Positions 55,150 to 64,000 of a DNA stretch of 64,000 bases are shown here, piece by piece. Under the pieces are notes generated by a model that did not search any database, was not told where the DNA came from, and worked only from the letters and a program-made list of their open reading frames with translations. Position 1 is the first letter of the stretch; every line of letters begins with the position of its first letter. Made by a program: the position numbers and the translations under genes. The DNA is from Miscanthus floridulus (lineage: Eukaryota > Streptophyta > Magnoliopsida > Poales > Poaceae), in NCBI RefSeq assembly GCF_019320115.1, contig NC_089588.1, positions 117,388,904 through 117,452,903 on the forward strand, in the 5' to 3' direction.

Positions 55150-58110
55150 AAGCTACAGAAGCACGCCTGAACTCCCCTCTTGACAAAGCCTTAGAGATGC
55201 TAAGGGATCAACGTGATGAAGGCCCCCAACTACTCCCATCATCTTCAGGAGTCCAGAGAAGCTTGGCGATAGACTTGAACGATTTCCATAAAGTTGAAAA
55301 TCTTTTATCAGAGACCGCCAGCTTGCCAGACAAGTCTTCAATGGTCTTCTTGGCCTGCACAAGATCCCTATTAGCTCCACATCTAATCAGCTTAGCAAGA
55401 GCAAGCTCTTCCTTAGCACGCTTAGTTACCTCATTCGCCCGGTTGAACTCAACCTGGAAAGTTGTCTTCATCGTCTCCAGATCCTCCGAGAGCTTTTTGA
55501 TGCTCTTTTGAAGGGCTGTTCAAAAATAACATGGATCAAGAAACCTACAAGAAAAGAAATGAAGGAAGCACACAAAAAGTACTCGGAATACCTTCACACT
55601 CCCGCTTGTAATCATCAGATTTCCTAGATGCCTCCTTCAAGGCAGCCAGGGCATCCTCCTTCCTCTACTCTGACTCACCGATTTGAGCACAGAGGGCCTC
55701 TTTAGATGTTTGGCGTCCCTGACGCTCTAATTCTAGCTCAACTTGTTTGCAAGCCAGTTCTGCCTTTAGCTGATTCACTTCAAAGACCAATTTCCTCTCA
55801 ACTTCACCCGAGCCAAAGAAGCTTGATTGGTCTCGAGAAAAGGCCTTTACACAGAAGAGAGGAAAAATAACAAAGAGAAGGAACAAAAAGAAGCCAGACC
55901 ACCAAAAAGAACAAAGAAAAAGTTCCTACCTGAAGAAGCTCACCAAAAGAAGCCGCCCCGGCCGAAAGGCCCTCCCACGCCATGGTCAGCTTCGAGAGGC
56001 GGTGGGTGGCATCAAATTCCAGCACCACATCCTCGGCTAAACATTGGGAGGGCGAGGAAGTCGACGCCAGGACCAAAGCTGTGTCCAACATAGCAGAAGC
56101 CCTAGCTGTATCCTTAGCCGGGCACCTCACCACGGTAACGGCCTCCGTTGGATGCGCAGACTCAACGACAGGTTGCTCAGCCGGGATCGCCATTTCTCCA
56201 GCCCTCGCTTCACTAACCGTTTGCTCTGAGTCTTGCGACACAGTAAGCGGAACGGGCCCAATTGACTGAGAAGAAGTCAATAGGGGATTGGGGGAGGAAG
56301 TCGACGATGATCTTCAATGCATAAAAGAAGTCATCAAAGAAGGATCAGGGTCAAAAGGCAAAAGAATGGCAAACAAGTCAGAAAAAGCTTACTTGGCGCT
56401 CCTCCTCTTCATGCCAATATTCCCAAGCCAACCAGAAGACCTGGGCAAAGGCATGGGAGCTGAAAAAATATCAGTACTAGCCTACTCTAGGGCCGTCATG
56501 ACTGGCACTTGAGTTCCTATAGAACTCTGACTCGACCCCCGCTTACTACCAAAGACAAAAAGAAGATGAGTCATCAAAAGAACTCGGGACAATGCAAGAT
56601 AATAATGGATAGGAATTCTAACTACTCACTAACGAGTAATGAGGGTCGCACTATCGTCCTCATCCTCGTCCTCGAGGACCTCCACCGCATTGCCATCTGA
56701 AGAGAAAAAAGTACTCTAGTAAGGAAACATACAAACAATAAAGGAAAATAAAGAACATTGATACGCTCACCTAGGAGCATGCTACCTATGGCATGAGTAC
56801 CTGAGCAAGTACTCGGAGGACGAGGCTTCTTAGTAGCAGATGCACTGACGGAAGTGTCATCCGCCTGTGCCCTCTTGCTGGTGGAACGAGGAGCTCGAGG
56901 AACTGGGCGAGACACATACTCAACAAATGGATCGAGTTCTCCAAGAGAAACGTCATGAAGAACAGTAACGGTTCGAGACTTACTAACTCCTGAGGCTCCA
57001 GCCTAGCTCCCATCGACCACCACGCCAACAGGATTGTCCTCGGTAGGAAGCGGGGGCAAATCATCAAAGTTCCACCCCAAGTGCTACAGATAACCAAATA
57101 GCAAGATTGAGCAAAAGAAACAAAGAAGGAAACTACTCTCAAAGAAATAACAAAAACAACTTATATAAGGTGGTAGATTCATAGCGGTGTACTCCTTGAC
57201 TTGGAGAGGAGCAACACTCGCATCCTTCAAGATTTTGCAGAGGCATCCCAAGACCTCTTCCCCCGTCAGCTCCTGCGTAGGAACCATCCGGGATGGGTCC
57301 TCCGCTCCAGCATACTCAAAGCCATACCTCTCCCTCGCCTTCAGAGGCTACACTCGGCGATGGAGGAAACTGGCCATGATACCGAAGCCAGTCAAGCCCT
57401 GCTGCTTCAAGACCTCGATCCGCTCAAGGAAAGGCTTGATCCTCTTGAGGTATTCTGACAACAGAGGCAGCTTCTCCTAGCAGTCATTCACAACTGGACC
57501 GGCATTCGAATGCACTGCGAGGGGAGGGGCCATGTTCCCAGCATAAAACCACTCGGATCGCTAGTCCTTAACCAAGTCAACCAGGTTGTACTCGAAGAAC
57601 TCTTTCTGCTTACTTTGGCGAAATTGGATACCACAACCACCCAGGACAGAAGTACTATCACTCCGAGGGTGTGGTTTCAAATGGAAGAGGAAGCAGAATA
57701 AGGAGATAGAAGGGAGGATTCCAAGAAAGGTTTCACAAAAATAAACGAACACAAAAAGATGAAGAACCACGTTCGAGGTCAGATGGTTTAAAGAAATATC
57801 AAAATATCGAAGGAATTGGTGGTGAAAAGGAGACGCTGGGATGCAAAGTCCAGCACGGATGAAGGATACAAAGAAAATGATCTCACCAGGATTGAGGGAA
57901 GGAACCCGGTGCTCACCAGGAGTCTTCCACTCAGCAAAACACTAATCTTGGATCAAGCCGTCGCTGACCAACTCCCTCAACTGATCCTCCATGGTGCCCT
58001 CATGGCGATGAATTCTTGGTTGTCGATCACCTAGAGGACCTCCTCCTCATCCAGTAAGTTGGCCTCCGACTTGCTGGATGAACCTCTCTTCTTGCCCATA
58101 CATTAATTAG
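55150..58110 (-). pseudogene. antisense ORF region of gypsy remnant 2
   Basis: On the minus strand, exon-like pieces include the start region near 58100, then SEYLKRIKPFLERIEVLKQQ and ERYGFEYAGAEDPSRMVPTQ (57200-57480), a serine/proline-rich linker (56620-56915), an alanine/serine-rich piece with LAEDVVLEFDATHRLSKLTM (55804-56280), and coiled-coils such as LVFEVNQLKAELACKQVELE (55700-55800) and RANEVTKRAKEELALAKLIR (55208-55471). Sequence blocks like these recur in grass gypsy elements as an antisense gene of unknown role. Interrupted by stops between pieces. Confidence 0.55.
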
Positions 58111-59772
58111 ATGGTGCTCTCCTCTCAGAAAACAAGACGGCGACGGCGCGTGAGCAGTGGCAGCACACGAATGGCGGCGACAGCGGCGACCAAGCTTTGA
58201 GAGGGGATTAGGGTTTGGGAGACCAATGGCGGAAGGCAAAGAGCAAGTGAAGAGAAGAAGAAGGGAAAGAAATCATTTTTATAACAGTAAAAATGTGGCC
58301 CAAATGGCCACTTAAGCCAACAGATCGTTTCCACCTTTTGCGCATTAAATGTAGGACGTGACCGAAGTGACAGATGGCAAGCCTTTTCAGAGCGGAACAG
58401 TACAATGGGCAGATTTCAGACTTATCCATCCACATGGTACTATTGTCGACTAGTTTCAGCACGCACTACTCAGTGAGAAGTCGACATTTACAATATGAAC
58501 AAAGAAGACCCAGAAACAACCCGGGAAATATTCAGAAGAACTCGGGAAAATTCATAAGACAACATTTAGGCAAAAGATCCTTTCCATTACAAATATCTTC
58601 GAAAGATACAAGATTACAAATCTTACAAGACCCAATAAACTTGGTACTACGACGAACATGGTAGCAACAAGGAGCCCAGAAAGAACATGGCTCTAGAAAT
58701 GACTACGCACTCCTAGTTGCTACATGGTAGAACACACTCTACTCGATTACACTATTTTCTTCAAAGGAAGGGCGCAGTGCATCCAAGATTGGTGTCAGCG
58801 GCACAGCGAGGCAACATGGACTAGGTGAGACTCACGGGCATTAGTCTACCCAAGTCCGATGTGATGCTGGATCAGGTGCTGATCTACACTGGGCTGTCGC
58901 GAGGCAGAGTGGAAGGATCAACCCGGAGCTGCTGGATGAGGGAACTCATCCCACATCACAAGACTCCTTCCACCAGCCAGCACATACTACCTGTTATAAT
59001 GCCGCTGTGAGATTAGTCTACCTCTAATCTCTATCGCAAGACTTCTTCCACCCGTTACAAGATATACAAGACTTACAACTCACGCCCGGGGCCTGGTCTA
59101 CTTCACAAACTATCGTATTCATGACTACAAGACTTCAAGATCTACACCAAGACTTTACCGGTTTGCAGTAGCTTGCCAGGGGGATATTTATAAGCCAAGG
59201 AGCAGCGTACATGGACCTAGTGCACCAACAAATCCAACCTGAAAAAGGATTCAGAGAAGTGACAGAAAGCAATAAAGGAAAAACAATTGCACGTGAAGAC
59301 ACAGTACTCGAGGACGGTATATCCGAAAGAATATGCCAACACTGTACAACTCATAAATGAGCAGCATTTATACTCAACCACCACCAGCCACCTAACTCTG
59401 ATAAAAAGGCAACTCACCTGAGTATTTGACAAGAAGACCCTCTTTTCGAGTTCTTTTTGGAAAAAAAGAAGAATCTGGACAAAGGCTCGAGGGCTCTAGG
59501 GTACATATCCTCAGGAAAGATTTTTTAAGTTTTTCAGCTCAGAAGATCCAAGACCCTCCTACTTTTTATTCCAAATAGCAAGATGCTCGTGGGCTACACT
59601 CAGTGAGTGCACTTTTTCTTTGAAAAAGGCTTGTTCCACCCTAGAAAATTCTCCTAGGAATGGCCACTTCAAGGTTGCTCTTCGAAAGAACCAGGATCAA
59701 GCCTTGTTCCACCCGGCGAGACCAGAGAGAACAAGAGGGCTTCCGAGTACAACCGTGAAATGCTTAGGGGCT
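58111..59772. other. gypsy 3' non-coding region
   Basis: The promoter and leader of the antisense gene are expected near 58150-58350. The rest up to the LTR is non-coding and ends in a short purine tract, TTAGGGGC, at 59764-59771. Confidence 0.4.
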
Positions 59773-60234
59773 TGTCGATGCACGAGCCACAGGGCTCCGT
59801 ATTAGCGTGATTACTGGCAGAGGGCCCTAGCCTAGCCCACAAGCCAGACGAGAAGAGGCATGAAGAGAAGCGAAGCCGATTTGGAGTAGAATAGGCCAGA
59901 CTAGCCGGACTCCTGTGGAAAGTACCTTCTGTAATTAGATCAGGACACTTTCTTTGGATCCGACTAGGATTGTAACCGCACTACGACCTTCTCTACCGAT
60001 ATAAAGAGAGGCTGTAGGCACCCTTGTAACAGAACAGCACAATATACCAATCAATCCAACGCAAAAGGCTAACGCCGACTGCACGTAAAGGCTATTGCTC
60101 GATTACGGTCGAGGGCCCAAAACTAGTATAAATTGACTGTCTCTTACGTTTAACGCTGAGTTCCGCACCCACTGAAACCCAAACAACTGTCCCGGGTATC
60201 CCCATGACAGGCTATCGGTGGTAAAACATCAACA
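59773..60234 (+). repeat. gypsy 3' LTR
   Basis: 462 bp, starting TGTCGATG and ending CATCAACA (near-perfect inverted ends). A TATA box (GATATAAAGAG, about 59998-60008) precedes the expected transcription start, and the tail resembles the 3' part of grass gypsy LTRs. Confidence 0.75.
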
Positions 60235-60580
60235 ATAAGGTCTCACTAAAGTTCAAATTCAAACATACATTGGTCTCACATACAACTAGCTTCTTCGTGT
60301 GAAGGCCTAGCTTCTTCTTTGGAAGGCCTAGCTTCTTCCTGATGGGTGTTCACTTCCTTTTAACTTGAGCATGTCAATCTTCGCGTGAAGCAATAGAAAG
60401 TACTTCGGCCTGATTTGACCCACTTCTTGACCCACGAATGTTATACATTGATAATGGTTTTGACCCACTTCGTGCCATGTCTCAGATACCATCCTATAAT
60501 GAAACCAGGAGCCACGCGAAGAGCTCTTCATCACAATCAATTATTGAATGAAACATGCAGCAGTACTGTCTGTCACCCAA
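60235..60580. other. spacer with short repeats
   Basis: A unit around GAAGGCCTAGCTTCTTC is repeated about three times at 60288-60340. No gene seen. Confidence 0.5.
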
Positions 60581-61399
60581 GGCTGTGTTCGGCTAGGTTA
60601 AATCGACTAGCTGGGTTGGTTCTGGATGGGCTAATCAGCCCAGCCATTCGGCAGCTTAAGGTCTAGCTGAATGGCTGCCCTATACCCCAGGTCCCGGCCA
60701 CGTCGTCCTCCCTCCCTCATTCCCTCCCGGTCATGCGGCGCAGCTAGGGTTTGCTCGCGGTGGCCTCTCCATGTCGATCCAGCACATGGGCGGAGCCGGC
60801 CCTCATCTCCGTCTCCTCCTACCTCTCTACGCCGTCAGGGATGACCTCGCTGTCGTCAGCCTCCGTGACGAACGTGTCCTCTGCATCCCTCTCAGAACCC
60901 ACCACCATCGCTGCCCGTTTGTTTGTAACAAGGTACACTTGGCTCCATCACCGCCGTTGGCCTCCACCCCGACCCTCTTCCCATCCACATCCGAAACAGA
61001 CCCAGTTCCTTTTTTGCAGGTTTACCCCGAGCGCCGCCCACGGATCCGCCTCTAAGCTCATCGGAAACGCCTACGTCTTCACCGAATCTGGTCACCCTAG
61101 GTTTGTTCATGTGCACGTGCGTTCTTGTCACTAGTTTCCCGCAGAGCATCTCGCTCATTTCATGTCTTACCCTTTCTGCAGCCCTTTCGCGGACGTTGGC
61201 ACATCTGCTTCTCAACGCTGCCTAGACTGGCAGCGTCGTCCACTTCGTCGTGTTGCACACCTAACGCCAGACACTAGTATATCTGCTCAAAACGCGCCAA
61301 GCATTTTGCCAAGGCATGTACCTTACTCTCCTATCTGTAACACTAGGTACTATTGCATTTATGTTATATGCTGCATAGATCATACCAAATATTTTGAAC

Positions 61400-62357
61400 A
61401 TGGCAACAAATGCGCCCAGATCGTGCTAACTGGGATGACGCCACCTTGAGGACCTTTCTCGAGATAGTGCTACAACAGAAAAACCAATTGCACTAGAACA
61501 ACAAAGGCCTCACAAACTACGGCTGGTCACGTGTTTATCTAGCATTCGAGGAACAAACAAAGTTGGGGTATGACACGAAACAGCTGCAGAACAAGGACAA
61601 CGAGATGAAGCGGGCATATTTCAGGTGGCGCGAATGGAAAACCCACACTAGGCTAGGCCGTGACCCCAATACTGGAGGCGTCGAAGTTGACCCCTCAATT
61701 TTTGAGGGTGACAACAGGGTACTAACTTCCACCAAACTCCTTTCTAACCCCCCTGAGTAGCAAGTACTAGGGACGTTCCCCTTCTACTAGTTCTAACATT
61801 CTGAACCATGCCACACGTGCAGGAAATAGCAACTCTGCTATGTCGCGTATCCCAGTGCCCAAATGCCTTGACCTTTGTACCTCTCTTTGGGGACACACCA
61901 CCCACGACAGGGGGACCTTGCTCTCTTCCGGTGGGCATCATCGCGAGCACACACCAAGTCATGCCAGCCATGAAACTCCATAAGACATGTCCCAGACCAC
62001 CTAGGTGTGCAGAGTGGTGGTCAGTCATCCAAGAGATCCACTAGGGAGTACTCTGTCAACAGCCCCCCCAGTAAGAAGAGTGCTTCCATTGATGACTGCC
62101 TCAATGACCTTACCAACATCATTAAGGACCACAAGCTGCAGCAGGCCCATATCAGCAAGACGGACGAGGAGATGGAGCAAGTGAAGAAGATGCTGAAAGA
62201 AGATGGTGTCCAAGAGTCTGATGACCTGTTCACTCAAGCCATAATTGTTTGCACGAAAACAGTGTACCGTAGGACCTACCTCGGCATGGACACAAAAGAG
62301 GGCCGCTTCAAATTTCTGCACATTACCTGGGCTGACAGGCTGAGGACCTCGAAGTAG
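61400..62357 (+). pseudogene. PIF/Harbinger ORF1, Myb/SANT-like protein
   Basis: A Myb_DNA-bind_3-like domain: WDDATLRTFLEIVLQQKNQL, then TNYGWSRVYLAFEEQTKLGY and EMKRAYFRWREWKTHTRLGR, with the spaced tryptophans of the family. After a gap (61761-62006, perhaps an intron) the C-terminal part includes KSASIDDCLNDLTNIIKDHK and an EEMEQVKKMLKED helix, ending at 62357. In PIF/Pong elements ORF1 acts with the transposase in DNA binding. Damage: a TAG at 61494-61496 within the domain, and a one-base frame change between the ATG at 61400 and 61431. Confidence 0.65.
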
Positions 62358-63029
62358 AAGTGATCGCTACAAGTGGCATCTTCTATCGTTTGCTTTCAAT
62401 TTGATGTTCCTGTACTTTTTTCCCAAACTGCATAGTATTTGTAATGCGGCCTGTGGCCTGAACATTGTATGCTGTTTTTCTCCCGGAATCCGAATAAAAT
62501 GTGTTGTGTTATGTACATTTCTTCGTTCAACTAAAACTCCTTTGTGTAATGTGATGTGTGCTGTACTGGCTTGCTTTTTCAGGATGAGGTAGCTGCTCCA
62601 GACATCAATGAGTCCCCAGGTATGAACCCTTCTTTATAGTTTAGTAGCACTGTCTCTGTATATGCTACTTGATTCCTAACTGGGTCTGCATTTCGTGGTG
62701 TCCGTTCATGTACATTTACAACCAAAGTCTCACTATTAATTGGTGTTCTAGGTTCTCTTGTAATTGTAGTGTTCATTGGTTCTAAACTAGACAAGACTCT
62801 ATTATTGTACTATTCAATTCTACAATTGGTGATGGCAGTTATTGTACAATTACAATCAGAGTCTCACTTATAATTGGTGTTGTAGGTTCAGCTGCAATTA
62901 TAGTCGTATTGAGTTCTGCAGCACTTTGGATTGGACCAAAACAAATTCAAGGTTCGTCTTATGTTCTTCATTAACTCCTTACATGCAAACCAAGACATTC
63001 TAATGTAGGACTAATTCATGTTGTGGCAG

Positions 63030-64000
63030 ATGAGCAGCGATGAAGAGGCCTACAGCAGGGACAACTTCAGTGATACCTACAACGACAACTCCAGCGAAGG
63101 GACGTCCATGTTCACCTTTGTGGCTGCTGCTGTCATGCTTGCAAAGTTGAAAGCAGCAATGGACAATGCGGCTCTAGTGGTCAACCCTCCCTTTTCCTTC
63201 CCGAAGATGACCGGGCGACAGTGGATGGAAGTCAATCTGCGAGATGAGAACAGGTGCATCGACAACTTTCACATGTCTCCTGATGACTTCATCCAGTTGC
63301 ATAACATTTTAGTTGGGTTTGGACTCAAGGGTACACGACAGACATCCTTAGAGGAAACTTTAGGTATATATTTGTGGACGTGTGCTCACAACCTGGCAGT
63401 AAGGAGGAGCAGGGATAGGTTCGAGCGGTCGTTAGATACTGTTAGTAGGAAGGTTAGTCATGTTGCCGAGGTTATGCGTAGGTGGGCAGACTATATTCTT
63501 TTTCCATTAGATAGTACTTATGCTGGAGTGAAACAACAACTTGGACTCTATGCACCATTCTTTGATGGATGCATCGGGGCTTTGGATGGCACGCACGTCA
63601 AATTGAAGGTGAATAAGGAGGCCAAATTAGACCATATAAATAGGAAAGGAGATGTGACAAAGAATGTTTGTGCCATTTGTGACATGGATGGGCGCTTCAC
63701 TTTTGTGGGTGCGGGGATGGCCGGGTCAGTGCATGACATGTCGGTGCTGAGAGAGTGTTGGAAGGAGGAAAACTTCCCGCATCCGCCACATGGTGAGTGA
63801 GTAGTGCAATGAACTTGGTGGATCAACTTTAATTTGTTTAAGTAGATTGAGCACAAATGAAAAACTAATTGCAAAAATGGTTCATGTGCTGTAGGCCGCT
63901 ACTATCTGGTGGACGCTGGATACGCATTGGAGAGTGGATACATGGGCCCTTTCAAGAATACAAGGTACCATCTGCAAGAGTTTAGGGATGTACCTGTTGA
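63030..64000 (+). CDS. PIF/Harbinger transposase (DDE_Tnp_4), 3' truncated by window end
   Basis: Exon 1 runs from the ATG at 63030 (MSSDEEAYSRDNFSDTYNDN), directly after an acceptor-like TGGCAG, to 63792. Exon 2 starts at 63895 after TGTAG and is open to the window end. An upstream ATG at 63018 exists but would be cut off by that acceptor. The helix-turn-helix-like region (RQTSLEETLGIYLWTCAHNL) precedes the DDE core: first Asp in GCIGALDGTHVKLKV, second in RYYLVDAGYALESG; the final Glu would lie beyond 64000. Exon-like pieces at 62581-62620 and 62886-62951 may belong to its leader. No frame break or stop is visible, so this transposase may be intact. Confidence 0.8.

Larger units (their letters stand above)
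53203..60234 (+). mobile_element. Ty3/gypsy remnant 2 (Tat-like, 5'-truncated)
   Basis: Begins inside RNase H immediately after the solo LTR, continues through integrase, a tandem-repeat spacer and antisense ORFs, and ends with a 3' LTR at 59773-60234. The 5' LTR, gag, protease and reverse transcriptase are absent from the window. The bases after the LTR are ATAAG; no partner target duplication is available. Confidence 0.7.
60581..64000 (+). mobile_element. PIF/Harbinger element, runs off the window
   Basis: Starts near 60581 with GGCTGTGTTCGGCTAGG, of the type seen at ends of grass PIF/Harbinger elements. It contains in order an ORF1 with a Myb/SANT-like domain (61400-62357) and an ORF2 with a DDE_Tnp_4 transposase (63030 onward). 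The 3 bp before the start are not a clear TWA duplication, so the left border is tentative. The right end lies outside the window. Confidence 0.7.

Noticed and set aside
60771..61143. Exons in the leader of the PIF/Harbinger ORF1
   Set aside because: Open frames exist in a CT-rich stretch, but none matches the family and no splice chain could be supported.

Overview
This window looks like nuclear DNA from a grass, probably a panicoid. The basis is CACTA elements with the two subterminal repeat families common in grass genomes (TTTGCCGAGTGC and CTTTAGTCCCGG), grass Stowaway MITEs, long gypsy LTRs, spliced genes with GT-AG introns, and GC-rich third positions in the one host-type gene. There is no bacterial or organellar signature. 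The species cannot be named from sequence alone.

Layout. 1-6.1 kb: a short copy of a host-gene 3' flank, a copia gag remnant, a Stowaway-like MITE, a hAT-type MITE with an 8-bp target duplication, and a 2.8-kb internally deleted copia element with both LTRs and a 5-bp target duplication. 6.1-13.4 kb: two diverged copies of a duplicated segment, separated by a truncated CACTA element, a gypsy LTR and a 0.9-kb TRIM-like element. 13.7-25.0 kb: an 11.3-kb CACTA element with both ends and a 3-bp target duplication. It carries an intact two-exon GRF zinc-finger/membrane gene, a frame-broken TNPD transposase, and a second gene ending in a Ulp1-type protease domain. 25-30.6 kb: degraded repeats and a truncated PGG-domain gene. 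30.9-35.6 kb: a deleted CACTA. 38.2-39.8 kb: a small CACTA with a tRNA-like promoter sequence inside. 41.0-43.7 kb: a CYP81-like cytochrome P450, the best host gene here, with one frame break and two unusual active-site motifs. 44.2-60.2 kb: remains of two Ty3/gypsy elements with antisense ORFs, between which a 4.8-kb solo LTR is inserted. 60.6 kb to the end: a PIF/Harbinger element that runs off the window.

Almost all coding potential is transposon-derived. Boundaries resting on terminal repeats plus target duplications are firm: 2243-2729, 3160-5937, 11427-12332, 13663-24977, 30865-35637 and 48383-53202. The most unusual region is the large CACTA element. It has two promoter-like modules, each made of subterminal repeats followed by a TATA box, and a roughly 300-bp array of 22-bp units in head-to-head orientation just before the second gene. 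The frame breaks in its genes are mostly single-base gains next to homopolymers, so sequence error must be excluded before they are called pseudogenes.
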